Source: Phylloscopus collybita
Lineage: Eukaryota > Chordata > Aves > Passeriformes > Phylloscopidae
Assembly: GCA_027886175.1 (NCBI GenBank)
Contig: JAJNNQ010000040.1
Span: 21,100,001 to 21,164,000 of the forward strand
Reading direction: 5' to 3'
Length of the DNA: 64,000 nt
The position numbers and the translations under genes are program-made. Within the stretch, counting starts at the first letter, position 1, and each line of letters begins with the position of its first letter. A model generated the notes under the pieces. It was not told the origin of the DNA. It saw only the letters and a program-made list of their open reading frames with translations, and searched no databases. Below are positions 35,901-47,640 of the stretch, one piece after another.

Positions 35901-38453
35901 CCCAGAGGCTATACTTAATGGAATGGAAATGCTTTGCTGTAATTTACTTTAGCCATCAGCTTAGATGATAAATATTCAGTCTGTTACATCAAAAATCAGC
36001 AGCTTAAAGATGGGGTTTAAAGCATGGTTTTACAGGCTGTTACAAAACTTCTCAATTAAGAAATAAATGTTTACAGCAAATTAATTTTATGCAAAATAAA
36101 TTCAATAGGCTATGTCAGGTATTGTGGTCTGAAGGCTGGTATTGGGATATGTTCCATTTTACATGAAATACAATAAATCTTCTAAACACTAGCTTATTTT
36201 CAGAAAGAATGTCTTGCTAGCTTCGCTAAGAAATTTTCTTAAAGTTTTGTATTAGCATTTTCATCTCCATTCCCCTCAGTAACACCAACTTTAATTTCTT
36301 TCTAGGCACAAGGAAGTTAAGAGATGTGCAAATGATCATTCAAGCAAATTGCTTATGACTTTTGCACTGCTCATCACTTTTTTACTGATGATTCCTTGGT
36401 TTCCTAGAGGAACCAAGAGGTACAGTATAATCATGGCCAAGAGAAATATTTTATACACTTGAAGAAATGCTTAAATTTTCATTTCCAAGCGTAGTTACAT
36501 ATTCTATTTCAGATTATTCAATCATAAAAAACCCCAACAACTTTAATTTAAAAGCCTCAAATCAATACATTATATCACAGCTTACTTATTTTTGCACGTA
36601 ATACAGAAGCCCCAAAATTCTTTTTATCATTTTATAAATAGGAAAACTGAATTTCTTTCTACAAATTCTGGGGACTGAAGCTGGTTTTAAAAAATAGTAG
36701 TATGATCCTGAAATGAAAGAAACGTCTGACTATTTTATAGCAATGCTGCATATATACTTTATAGCGATGCTACAGTGTAAACCAACCATTGTATACGTAG
36801 AAGACCTTGCAGTAATTCAGTTTGATACTGAAGTGAGATATCTGTCTTGCATGACATACTGTACAAAATACAGACTTACTGCTCAGGGTTGTACAACATT
36901 ACTGTCAAAAAAGTTTCAGATGGCTTGATTCTAAATATCCTCAAACGATTAAAATCTAACCTAAGTCATTGTCCAGATTAGCATGCTATACTATATCAGA
37001 AAGCAACACAAAAAAATACCACATTTTATCTATTAAGTATCAGCCAACTAAAGTGCTTAAGCATACATTTTTAAGTTTCATATTTCCCGTTTCAAATCTG
37101 CTGTCGAAGACACTACGCACTTTAAAGGATACAACAAGCTAAACTTTAATGCCTGCTTATGTATGATTTTCTTTTCCCCATCTTTTTGCTTTGAATATAA
37201 GACTTATGTTAGTCACTCCAAAGCAGTGCAGCTATAAGTAACATGGATTTGTTCCAGCAGCTTGGAAAGACAGTTCAGATAAAATGTCATTAAAATTATT
37301 ACGTATATCAGACATGCTTTATGGTGTACTCAATTATTATGTCATGCCAGTTAAAAGACTGTGTATTCTTTCTTTTAAACAGCATAGGGGTATTTTTAAC
37401 AATCAAGAGCTCTATAATTGCAGTGGTAGACCTCATAAAGACTCAAAATTCAGTTTCCAAGATATTTTAATTAAATCCCAAGTCCAAAAAGTCTTCACAA
37501 CAAAGCAGACAGGAAAAATATTAGTTGGAAATACAAAGCTCTATGACACTAATACTAGAGACAAACCTATAGTGTTTTAATGGCTGAAGAACAAGCTTTT
37601 TTCTGGCCTCTTAAAAAGATGGAACAGTTTTGTTCTTTCAGTAAGTCTTCCTGAAAGTTCAAATTATTTAGAATCTCTGACTCCAGTTTTGGGATCATTG
37701 TTGATAAATATTAATATTTTCTCTTAATTACCCATACATATACAAAATTGTAAATGTTCACACAGAAGGAGCAAGAACCAATAATCAAGAATACATGTCC
37801 ATACACCTGTGGGGAATTAAATTAGAATACCATCAAAATTACTCCCTCTGAACTATCAAGAGATGTTTTTTCCAGCACATTTTCAAATGAAATACAAAGG
37901 TCCTCAAGACTCCCTCAACTCAGACTTATGTCTCAGATAGCACAAATACCAAAATAATTTATGTATAGAAAAGTCCTCCCCAGTGTGGATCTGTCACCCT
38001 TCTCACATGCTCTCATTTTAGGAGGAAAGCACTAATCTTAGTTACCATTTTAAAGCTATTATGCCTATTAAATAATTGTTTGCAATAATAAAACAAGAGC
38101 AAGAATTTTAACAGAACATCCTAATTCTCAAGTTTTTTACAGTCAGCATTTTCCAATTCTGATAAACCAAATACTGCAAGATGAATTCTAACTCTTGAGT
38201 GGTGCTCACAGTACTTTCTTCAATATTTTGCATACATCAAGTCACTGCATTCATGTTTCAAACTCCACTGTCTGTAAAATTAAAACAGATATTCCTACTG
38301 TACCATTACTTGCTAATCTGACAGTGAAACAGTGGTTTCACTGTCATGAAGTGATGGGATTGAGAATTTCTGTGTAACTCCACTTTCTTAACAGGTACAG
38401 TAATAAACTGTTAGTTCTTTAGGTGAAAGATGTGAATTGGTTGGATTAAAGCT
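33000..38453. other. Region downstream of VTA1, includes its unannotated 3' UTR
   Basis: No gene other than VTA1's own 3' UTR is expected here. I found no minus-strand AATAAA in the first several hundred bases after the stop; variants such as ATTAAA occur near 37577 and 37466, so the cleavage site stays open. A 15-bp exact tandem duplication (GGAGAATGCAATTT plus one base) lies at 34079-34108. The open frames at 33830-34230 and 37284-37580 have no recognised features. Confidence 0.5.
38319..38346 (-). promoter_or_regulatory. VTA1: Perfect 12-bp hairpin in the VTA1 3' UTR
   Basis: TGACAGTGAAAC at 38319-38330 is the exact reverse complement of GTTTCACTGTCA at 38335-38346, with a 4-base loop (CACT as transcribed). 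It starts about 108 nt after the VTA1 stop codon on the transcribed strand, so it should be in the mature 3' UTR unless polyadenylation is unusually early. The stem has no mismatch or bulge. The structure is seen directly; a role in mRNA stability, translation or localisation is inference. The loop is neither the pyrimidine-purine-pyrimidine triloop nor the U-rich hexaloop of Roquin targets. Confidence 0.75.
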
Positions 38454-38599
38454 TCATTCTCTGCCTGTAATGAGTAACTTGAGGGCCTTTTGTAGATTCT
38501 GCACAGCAGTGCTCACATCTTCATACTGCAACGCACTGCCAGCATATTTGCAATATTTTTGAGCTCTGGCAAAGTCCTCTGGAGTCAAGCGGACTTCTC
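38454..38599 (-). CDS. VTA1: VTA1 exon 8: C-terminal VSL domain and stop
   Basis: The acceptor TTTTGCAG precedes 38599; the frame opens with a codon split with exon 7 (giving glycine) and runs EVRLTPEDFARAQKYCKYAG, then the segment GSALQYEDVSTAVQNL, ending KALLITGRE-like residues (KLLITGRE) and TGA at 38456-38454. This is the VSL domain (about residues 261-308), which dimerises and contacts the beta domain of VPS4 to promote hexamer assembly and ATPase activity. It is nearly identical to the mammalian C terminus and is the most conserved part in the window. The 3' UTR continues leftwards. Confidence 0.97.
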
Positions 38600-40818
38600 C
38601 TGCAAAAACATAAGTATTACAAAGTTACTACAAAGGAAATCTGACTTAAGCTTCCTTTCTTACAATTTTTATATTTTACTTATGTTTGTGGTAATATTAT
38701 GAAAACCAGGCTAATATTTGTGGTTGTATTAAAAAGACCAAGCTACAGTATTTCTTCTGTTCTGTTCTCCTTTCTTTCCATTCATATAAAGCTTAACTTC
38801 TTTGCTATTGAAAAATGTGAGGACCTTTCTAAACACTGGTATTTGCATGACCCAGTGCCTTTCAAAAGTAAGCCAATACCTTTGAGAAAGATTTGCTCTT
38901 CATCTAAGACAGGAAAAGGAGAGTTTTTACATGACATTAAGTTAGCTGTAATCATGTTACAACCTGCAAGAAACAAGGTAAGTGCTTTCTGTGCTTACAG
39001 CATAGTTACTCTGCTTTCTTCAGGAATAATACATAGTTAGAAACTGCTCCTTCTCAACTGGAATAACTTTTCAGAATGTAGCATTTTCTCACTGGCATGT
39101 TTTCACACATTTTATGTTTCTGTTTTTCCAAAAAATTTTTATGTTTCCAATTTTATGTAAGATGACTGAAAACAAGATTGATGTCATGAAATGTGCCCAT
39201 TTTTGTAACACTGGAGACCACTAGCAAAAAATATTCCCATAATACAGTATAAATCAAATGTTACTTATTAATCAGAGTATTTTCTTGATGTAAGTTAAAA
39301 CTTCAGGAATTCTGTAGTGTTCAACACATGCATTCAGTCTTGGAGAAGGCATAGTAGGGACTTATGCCCTAACTGGCAGAAGATGTTCTATGTGAATAGT
39401 ATCACTGATGTGGGCGTAAAATAAAGCTCAGCTGTGTCACTGTACCTCCTTCCACCCACAAATTCACTGGGAGTTTTAAGGCTAATCCCATGCCACTCCA
39501 ATAGTCTACGGGAAAATTATAAAATCTTTACTCAGGTTCTTTCAAAACAACTTAACTTGTAAATGATAAATTTTCATGGGCAATAATTTCCCACACAGTA
39601 TGGTATAAGCAATGAATAGATTTCACAGACTAAGAGAAAATGCACTTTTAAATGCTCCATACATTTTACATAAAATTTAGTTAAAGATTTAGCTAAGTAC
39701 ATTTTACTTTTAAGCAACTACATGAATATACTTAAAGCCTTTTTTTTATGGCAATTTCATTTAGCTGGATCCTTTATTTCAAAATAGAACTGTTATTACC
39801 AATACTGTGAGAATGTTTACTACAGAATCTCTATTCTTATCAAAAAATGTCTATTATATTTGCTTTTCCTTCCCCCAGTCTTACTATTTAAGAACAGCTT
39901 TTGAACAAATAAAAAAGAAAACCTGGGAATATTAAAAGTTAGACCGGTCTGCTGGTTTTCAAAACAATCCTACCCAAATAAAAAGCAGAAAGGTAAGCAC
40001 TCTGAAGATTAATTTTATCAATTTTAAAAATATACTCTAGAACTCTATTTATTTTCCTTTCAATAAATAAATATAACCATTGAGGGACATAAAAACTTGG
40101 TGGGTTCATTATCGTTGCAATGTATATTAATTTTGTGCTCAATAAGTGAAGCCACATTAGATCTCTTAAAATACATATACATGTGGGTAAATACACACGA
40201 GAGAGTGCATAAGCACAGGCACACACCTCAGGTATTTTGTAACCTCAATAAAGTCACAGACTAAAAGCAGCTGGGGTCAATCTGCGACCACATTACTGAA
40301 CATCTTTAAGAAATTAAAAAGACCAAATTCCCCTCAAAGTAGCTTTATGCTATGATGCCAAAAGAAACTACAAAATCATTCTTTAAAAACTGGCCAAGGC
40401 ATCAGTCCAGTATTCAACTAATTTATTGGAAGCAAGCCTAAATTCACCCGTCTAATCTTATTTTTACAGTATGAGCTCTATTAATGTTTTGCTGGCATAA
40501 AGCCTTATTTATTATGAAATCTACCTCAGATGCTATTATGATGTAACTTGAGGAAAAGAAATTATTAATTTTAAATTTATAAACCAAAGTTTATACAGTA
40601 AGAAGGTTGATCTTTTGATGTGCTCAGTAGCCTGAGCTCCTATTGAAGTCAACACTTCACAATGGAAAAGCAAAACAGAAACAAACCAGATCTGTGTTTT
40701 ACAAATAATATAAAACTTAACTTTAATGACTGTACTTACATGAAAGGTATAACCACAAAAGTTGGTAACCAACTTCAATTTCATATTTTAAGGGTTAAGC
40801 AGTTTTGGAGGAAAGGCT

Positions 40819-41523
40819 CTGGGTTGCTGGTGGTCACCAATTTGCCCATGAGCCAATAATCCATCCTTGTGGCAGAGTGACAACGGCATCCTGTGATGCA
40901 TTAGGAAAAAGCACTGCCAGCAGGTGGATGGAAGTGATCCTGTCCCTTTCAGACACATCTGGAGTGCTGTTCTGCTCTCCTCAGCACAAGAGAGACAGAC
41001 TGACATCCTGGAGTCAGTTCAGCAAAGGGCCACAAACATGACTAAAAGAATGGAGCACCTCTCATATGAGAAGCGGCCAAGAAAGCTGGAACTGTTCAGC
41101 CTGGAGAAGAGAGAGCTCAGGGGGATCTTATATCAAGCATATAAGGAAGAGTATTAAAAGGACAGAGACAGGCTTTTTTTTAGTGATGCCAGAGATAAGA
41201 CCAGAGGCTGAAACACAGGAGGGTTCTGTCTGAACATCAGGAAACAGATTTACTCTGAGGGTGACCAAGCTCTGGGACAGGTTGCCCAGAGAGGTTGTGG
41301 TGTCTTTGTCCCTGGAGAGATTCAAAAACTATTTTTTGAATTAGCAGTGACATTTTTTCTCATACTTCTTCAGTGCAGGGATTAAACCACAGGGAGAGTA
41401 TATGGGCAGGGAGACACAAAGGACATGGTCCTGCATGACTGGTGTTACAAGACCCTTCCTTGAGCAGAGGGGCTGGACCAGACCTCCTGAAGTCCTTTCC
41501 AATCTCAAGTATCCAGTGATCTT
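40819..41523 (+). mobile_element. CR1 LINE 3' region, internally deleted and interrupted
   Basis: Sense-orientation CR1: CTCTGGGTTGCTGGTGGTC, GCATCCTGTGATGCATTAGG, CATCTGGAGTGCTGT, CTGTTCAGCCTGGAGAAGAG, CTGAACATCAGGAAACAG and GGTTGCCCAGAGAGGTTGTG, resuming after a break with the CTTGAGCAGAGGGGCTGGAC and CCTTTCCAATCTCAA end blocks. It is 5'-truncated, has deletions and is interrupted at about 41333-41420 by sequence foreign to CR1. Open frames across it are remnants of the LINE reverse-transcriptase 3' region. Confidence 0.93.
41333..41420. other. Non-CR1 sequence inside the CR1 copy
   Basis: After CCTGGAGAGATTCAAAAA the CR1 consensus should go straight to its GGACxxGGTCCTG block, which resumes at about 41421. 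The roughly 90 bases between do not fit CR1. Part of them (41353-41380, TTTTTCTCAxACTTCTT followed by CAGTGCAGG) is also present at 45424-45453. Boundaries are approximate. Confidence 0.55.
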
Positions 41524-44080
41524 TGGCTCTAAAACAGCCCAACAACACTGAGATATGAAAGGTATACTGTATTTATTCTGAAACAAACCTGCTCCCTGTG
41601 TTAATCTGAAACTATTAGGACTGAAGTTATATTACTAAAACATGACAGGAATATGGAAGTGAAAAAAATTGACTAGAGCTGCTGAAATAGTTTCAGGAAA
41701 AAAAACAGTTTTAGAATGAAAGTACTGTGCATTTTACATAAATATATCTGTTTCTCCCTGTAACCCTTTCCTACCCATCAGATATTTTTTCCTTTTTACG
41801 ATGCCCATATATAAGGCAGTTATTTAAGAATATTTCAATCATACAAACTGGTGCATAAAACCAGCTATGGCAAAGGTAACAAATGGTTTTTTAAACAAGA
41901 TACTCTTTTTTCCCATTAAATCACTTGAAATATTTGAAATACAAGTACTCAAAGATTTCTTTTTCAGCTCATGAAAAAAATTCAATGTCAAATTATTATT
42001 TCTACTTTGTGTGTAGAATACCAATTACAATGGACAAATGCTTTCCTTATACTATGCCACCTGTGGAAGGGACCATATGGCAACACAAGATCTTATAAAA
42101 ACTGTGTAGCACAACTGTGAATGCCTTTAGTGTTAGCAAAATCTAGGGGTAATAAATTTTTAAAGAAAACTACACCAGAGAAGTGCACACACACGTACAC
42201 GAAGTTGCTGCATAACTCTACATTCTGTTGTCAGACACATTCATCCATGCTTAAATGCAAAACCTTTGACACTTTCAAAAGTCAATGTTAAACCCTGAAA
42301 CCTCCTCCCACAGGACAGGACAACTACTGAAAGATTTATGGCAACTAAAAATCAAAGAATATTATTCCTTTAACTTAATCTTCCTTTGATAAAATATTCC
42401 ACTCCTCTCCACCAAAAGTTTTTCTCCCATAACAGCATTAATCAAATGGCTTCTCCTGTGTTATGGGAAGCAAAGAAAATATATAATTTATCTTTAAAAT
42501 ATACATTTCATCTTAGTACAAGAAAGAGTCTTGCAGGAATATGTGGAATATCCTGTTTGGCTATGCCTATACTACCACATTCAACACTGCCAAGGAAGGC
42601 GTCTCAGCACTCAAACTTGACTGTCTGCAGCGTCAAACTGCTGGAACAGATTCCAGTATGGTTTTGGCCCATGCAAACTAGCACTTTCCCAAACAATTCC
42701 TGGGCATGACTTGTGGTCAGAGCAAGCTACAGACCATTCAATATGAGCAGTTTTAACAAGCTACCTTGTTTAGGTTTAAAAGTTTAATAATATGGATGTG
42801 AGAGGTTCTGTGCCAGCTGTTCTCTGTGCCAAATATTTGCAAGCCTGTATAATTTGCTGGCATAGACACAGACATCGTGTCTAAATCATGGAACAAATGT
42901 ACCTTGCACTGTGCTGGCTCTGCAGATCTACTGGATGGAGGGCAACACCAATCCCTCCTTCCCATCCAAAGGAAACCTCAGTTCCACAGGAATGGTACAC
43001 ACCTCAATACGCAGCAAGGATCTAACCCAGATATGTATATTGCAGCTCAGGACTAGGGAGGGGTCCTGGGGCCCACAGTTCTGTACATCCACTAACAGAT
43101 ACAGGCATTTCTCAATCTACACTTATGGGTTAGAGAACGAGGCCACTGCTGGTATAGAAAGGACTCTTCAGCAGCATGAGAAGAATGCACAACAGGACAG
43201 TGACAGGCAAAGAAGGACGAATACTTTCTATTGCTCTCAAGTTTTTAATTCCACATGTGCAAACAAAACTGTCACTGTACCTCTGCTGACACATCCCCTG
43301 TGCCCTCTGAGACTCCTGCATAACTGACAGTGTGTCTTCTAAGTTTTCAAACTGTCAAAAACTTGTATAACCTTTATCATGTCTTGGGCGCACTTCTGCA
43401 ACACTGCCTCATAAGAATGTAACACTTTGAGCTGTTACAAGATCCAAGCTTGTAGTGACACAACAGATGTGCAAAGGAAGAATGCAGGCATGCAAATACT
43501 CAGGTTAGATCAAGTTTAGAGATTTTTCATGGTGCTTAGCAAGGGTCTTAATCTCTTAATTACACAATATTACTTATTACACGTTCTCATAAACACACTT
43601 AATTCCTTCTTACTGATGTACTTATTAAACCAGGTTATCTCAGGTAGGTGGTAAGAGGGAGCAATGCACTGATACTATTCAGATATTGAATAATGGAATG
43701 TCTTAAACTTAATTAAAAAATTAAGTTTCAATCAAAATTATGACATTTTTGACAACCAGAAACAAACATTCAAACTGAGAAACAATGATGACTAAAATTT
43801 TCAGAGTAGTTACCAAAAAACCTGGTAAAATGACTGTCTAGAAAATCATGATAAGCTAGTTAAACATGAAAGCTTTGCTTCCAAACACCACAAATTTTGC
43901 CTTCCAACTAGCAGTTACTATGGCAAGGCTTAAGCAAAGCTTTGAGGCATTTCAGCTGAGGAGCTACCAAAGCCTCCATAGCAGTCCTCAAAACTCAAAA
44001 ACTATCACCAAGTTTAAATGTTACAGCTACAGGTCTGAGGCGCTGTTTTCAATAAAATGAGTTACTGCCACATGAGACAT

Positions 44081-44228
44081 TAGTGCCAGCTCAGCTGGCC
44101 AGAGTATAGTGCTAATAATTTAGCTAATAACCGGTCGTGGGTTCAATCCCTGTCTGGGCCATTCACTTCCCAGCTGGACTCAATCCTTCTGGGTCCCTTC
44201 CAGCTCAGACTATCCCGTGATGCTGTGA
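44081..44228 (+). mobile_element. tRNA-Ile/CR1 composite SINE (passerine TguSINE1/PasSINE type)
   Basis: The head resembles tRNA-Ile(AAT): CAGCTCAGCTGG (box A-like, about 44088-44099), AGAGTATAGTGCTAATAA (D-arm end and anticodon arm), GTCGTGGGTTCAATCCC (T arm with box B GGTTCAATC) and CTGGGCCA (acceptor end, to about 44161). The tail GGACTCAATCC, TGGGTCCCTTCCAGCTCAG and the terminal GTGATGCTGTGAT matches a CR1 3' end, the part recognised by CR1 reverse transcriptase. An 8-mer GCTAATAA appears twice (44111-44118 and 44123-44130), so the copy carries an anticodon-loop duplication, and box B has lost its CpG. It is an old retroposon, not a tRNA gene. SINEs of this build are known from passerines. 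Confidence 0.85.
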
Positions 44229-45510
44229 TTACAATAATATGCCAGAAAACTACAGCACATATAGTACCTTTTGCTCCTCAAGAGAAAACTAAAGGTTAAT
44301 ATGTCTCTATCAATGGCAAATTTTGCTATTTTTAAGACATTTTCTACAAAAATGGCTCTCAAATATATTAAAACAGAGATATCCTTAAGCATTCTTTATG
44401 CCAGCAGACTAAAACTAAATTAAACATTGAATTCCTACTATAACATTCAATTGAAACAAAAATGCTTTTCAGTAAAGCTATTTTAATACTGACACATTCT
44501 TAGACAACATAATAAAGTAACTACATATTTCTAAGTTAAAAAATACAAGAACATACCTATCTAAACTTTGTAGTCATAACAGGCAATGTTTTACTGTAGT
44601 TAGTACTAGAACTTAGCATAGCAATTATGTATAATATGGTATACTATTACATACTACCATCTTTCCCTGATGAGGATAAACTGTAGGAGAGAATTTGAAC
44701 AGATTTTGTACCAGGATTTCTAGACCTCCTCCTCACTCAACGCCCATGTTATATTGCCATCAAAAATCTGATTATTACGAAAATATGTAATTTACAGGGG
44801 TTTTTTTATACTCTTGTCTCTATTCCATGGACAGAAAAATTCTTAGAAAACAGTTAATTCTTTGTCCAAATGTACATTAGTGCTCAAATTAAAATCTAGG
44901 ATGATTCCAGTTTTATTGTCAGTTACTACTCTTCCACAGTCCATGATTTCCCTAAGGTTAGCCCTTATGTGTGTGCAATTCAAAACATGGAACATGCAAT
45001 CAGACATAAAATACATATGATATAGGTTATCAGTGATATCAACATCAAAGCACACACTATTGTTCTGCACAAAACCACAACTTGAATGCTTTATGAATTA
45101 TTTTATGAAATTATTAAGTAATTTACATGCTGACCCTGTAGAATAAATTTTAAGTAAAGGTAATGTGTATTAATTCCAAAAAAGATAATTTAGCAAGGCT
45201 ATCAGGAATATAGGCTTTGCAAAGTATTTCAGAACCTCACCTGAGAAGCAACAATATAAGTAATAAGCCTTATGCAATGCTAGCTCACTGGTTCAAAGCA
45301 GTCAGACAGACAATGCTATATTGTAATAGCTTTCAGAAACTACTAAAACCTTAGCAACACAATGCTTAGATGTTTTTAAACATTCTTTTTAAAATTCTGG
45401 AATAGTGTTCCGATAATAGTGAGTTTTTCTCAAACTTCTTCTTTCAGTGCAGGAGAGACATAGAGGACACAGTATGTCCATGTACAACAACACAGATGCC
45501 ACAAGCTTAC

Positions 45511-45591
45511 CTGCAGACTGAGCACTGTAAAGGGAAGGATCAACTAGAGGAATATTCTGAGGAGCAGGCTGAATTGTATTACTTGTCACTC
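45511..45591 (-). CDS. VTA1: VTA1 exon 7: linker
   Basis: An 81-bp exon between acceptor TTTGCAG (to 45592) and donor GTAAGC (from 45510). It reads VTSNTIQPAPQNIPLVDPS followed by LYSAQSA, with split glycine codons at both ends (phase 1 at both sides, so skipping it would keep the frame). The segment is part of the proline-rich flexible linker (about residues 235-260). It matches the mammalian linker in its first half and diverges near its 3' end, as expected for unstructured sequence. Confidence 0.95.
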
Positions 45592-47463
45592 CTGCAAATC
45601 AATGCAAAAAATGGACTTGTATTATTTTTACTTACTGGCTTTAAAAGCAAGAAAAACAAACAAACAACAAAAAAAGCCCAAACAGATACACCTTATGATT
45701 TTCAAATGAAGCAGCTGAGAGAGTACTAATTCTGAAACTGTGTAAGAGAAAAATGTAATGCTTTCACTTCAAATATGAATGTTTTATAAAATAAAACAGA
45801 AGAATGTACAGACTGTCATCCATTTTACCAGTACGGGATTTCACAGAAATTTAATTGCAGGCATTAAAGAAAAAGAAAATACTAGTCCAAGAGACACTGG
45901 TTATCCTAAAGTACTGGGGAAAACCTGCTAAAGAAAAGTGTGAGTAAACTTTTATATTTGAAACTTAAATTCTACATTCTAATACCAGAGGCAGTCTATA
46001 TTATTATACTTTTAAAGCCCAGTGCCAGTCACCTCACACTAGCAACTATCTCCTTCCTAATTCCTTTGAAAACAATTAGTGAGAATAAAAAAGCTAGCTA
46101 AGATTAAAAGGGAAATAATGGTGCTAGAAGAAAAAAACAGTACTTTTATGCTGTGAAGCATTCTTGTACCTGCATTCCCATTTTAGGTACACTCATTTGC
46201 TTTGATCCAAAACTGTATTTTTGCAATATGTCCAGAACATACCAGACTAGCATAAAGTTATTTCTACAACATCTGCTGTCTAGGAAGAGGGTATAATCAG
46301 TTTTCTAAATTATATCACTCCATTGATTGGGTGGAGTTAAAAATCCAATGATTGATGGGGTTAAAACTATGTAATGCACAGAATTCATGTATCCCAACAA
46401 AGTATGTACTCCTTATTTTTCAGATCTGGTAAAAAAAACCAACATATTCTCCCTCCCAGACCATAAAAACCCCCACCTATGTGAAGGATTTCCCTTCGAT
46501 AAAGCTGAAAAAAAGAGCATCCTGAACTCATCATACAGTGAAGCATTTTTTAAATGAGAAAGTAAAAGAAAAGGAGGGATTGTCTGACTAAAATATCTTG
46601 TATGCTTGATAATATAAAAATGTATCTGAACAATAAATGATCACCAGGATTGAAAGCAAGAGATTTTAATTTTTTAGTCTTATTAATCATTAGTTAGTAA
46701 TCCCACTCTATGATTATTATAAAAAGGTCCCATAAGGTAAAAAAGTTGTATTCACCAATCACTTAATACTTTTTTTTTTTCCTTTTTTTTTTAAATAACA
46801 TAGTATCTGAGAAGGAACTTGAAATTTTTAAGAACTTGGTTTTGGTCCAAAAATTACACGTAGTAATAAGAAGCATGTAGGAGCCAATATGTTTAGCCGT
46901 AGGGACAAAATTCTCCTTAAGAATATTGTCTGAAGTCTATCACACTAAAGCACTGGCATGGGAAAAGGGGCACAAGCCAAAGCAAACCAGTGTGAATGGT
47001 ACATATCAGGCATGACTGCTATAGGCTTGTAACAATTTCAACACTCTTCTGGATAAGCTCCCACATGAAGAACAGCAGCCTATGTGCACAGGGAAAGCTA
47101 CATATGAAATGAAGTAGTACAATTCCATCTATAGACTGAAAGATTCAAATTGTGCTTTACATTACAGATGTTGCAATGCAACACCATTTCACTGATTTAA
47201 GAGAAGACAAATAAATTCTGTCTGCAGGAACAGTCACTTTCTTAGTCCATATACGTCTTCGGTAAAAGCGCTCCAAACTATGAATTACGTATTTTAAATA
47301 AACATTAAAAAATATTTCCAGTGGCATTTTTACAATTAGCTTACGAAGATGCTTTTGCCACACAATACTGTGTTATTCTACTTTATATGTGATGGACTAG
47401 AATTTGGGCAAAAATTCATCTCTCAATAAAGGCATGGCTTTCTCAGGTGTGATCTGGACATAC
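45592..47463 (-). other. VTA1 intron 6
   Basis: About 1.9 kb with donor GTATGT at 47463. It holds a roughly 24-bp imperfect tandem duplication at 46320-46368 (units starting CCATTGATTGGG and CCAATGATTG) and a T-rich double run at about 46770-46792. No RNA gene or repeat family was recognised. Confidence 0.8.
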
Positions 47464-47640
47464 CTGTGTTATGAGGTACTTCAGCTGGAGTGTTGGCTGG
47501 TGCATGGGCACCTGGGGGTATATGTATGCCAGTGTAATTACTAGTGGGTATGTTGTTAGCTTCATATGTAGATGATGATGATGACTGAGTTGTTCCACCA
47601 TGGACAGAAGATGATCCCGCTTCTTCCCTTTCAGCATCTG
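47464..47640 (-). CDS. VTA1: VTA1 exon 6: Ser/Pro-rich linker with NAGNAG acceptor
   Basis: The exon follows TTTTAGCAG, so splicing may use TAG (start 47640) or CAG (start 47637), changing the protein by one codon without a frameshift. It encodes ADAEREEAGSSSVHGGTTQ, a five-serine run from a TCA microsatellite, TYEANNIPTSNYTGIHIP, and PGAHAPANTPAEVPHNTG. The last block is strongly conserved in vertebrate VTA1; the first part is not. The region (about residues 175-234) is the disordered linker between the MIT modules and the VSL domain. The donor is GTATGT. Confidence 0.95.

Larger units (their letters stand above)
38600..45510 (-). other. VTA1 intron 7
   Basis: About 6.9 kb, bounded by GTAAGC at 45510 and the TTTTGCAG acceptor at 38600. 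It contains a CR1 copy (40819-41523) with a foreign insert, a tRNA-Ile/CR1 SINE (44081-44228), and a module at 45424-45480 shared with the CR1 insert. A GC-richer patch at about 42900-43330 has a 138-codon plus-strand open frame without recognisable features; I see no reason to call it a gene. Confidence 0.85.

Noticed and set aside
37466..37582. VTA1 poly(A) signal (minus-strand ATTAAA)
   Set aside because: Variant hexamers are frequent by chance in AT-rich DNA and no supporting downstream element is clear, so the cleavage site is left open.
40788..41586. Several open frames on both strands
   Set aside because: They overlie the decayed CR1 copy and its insert.
42911..43327. 138-codon plus-strand open frame
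   Set aside because: No recognisable domain, no splice or promoter support, and it lies in a VTA1 intron on the opposite strand.
44085..44161. A tRNA-Ile gene
   Set aside because: The anticodon arm has an insertion/duplication, the 5' acceptor strand does not pair, box A and B are mutated, and a CR1 tail follows, so it is a SINE head.
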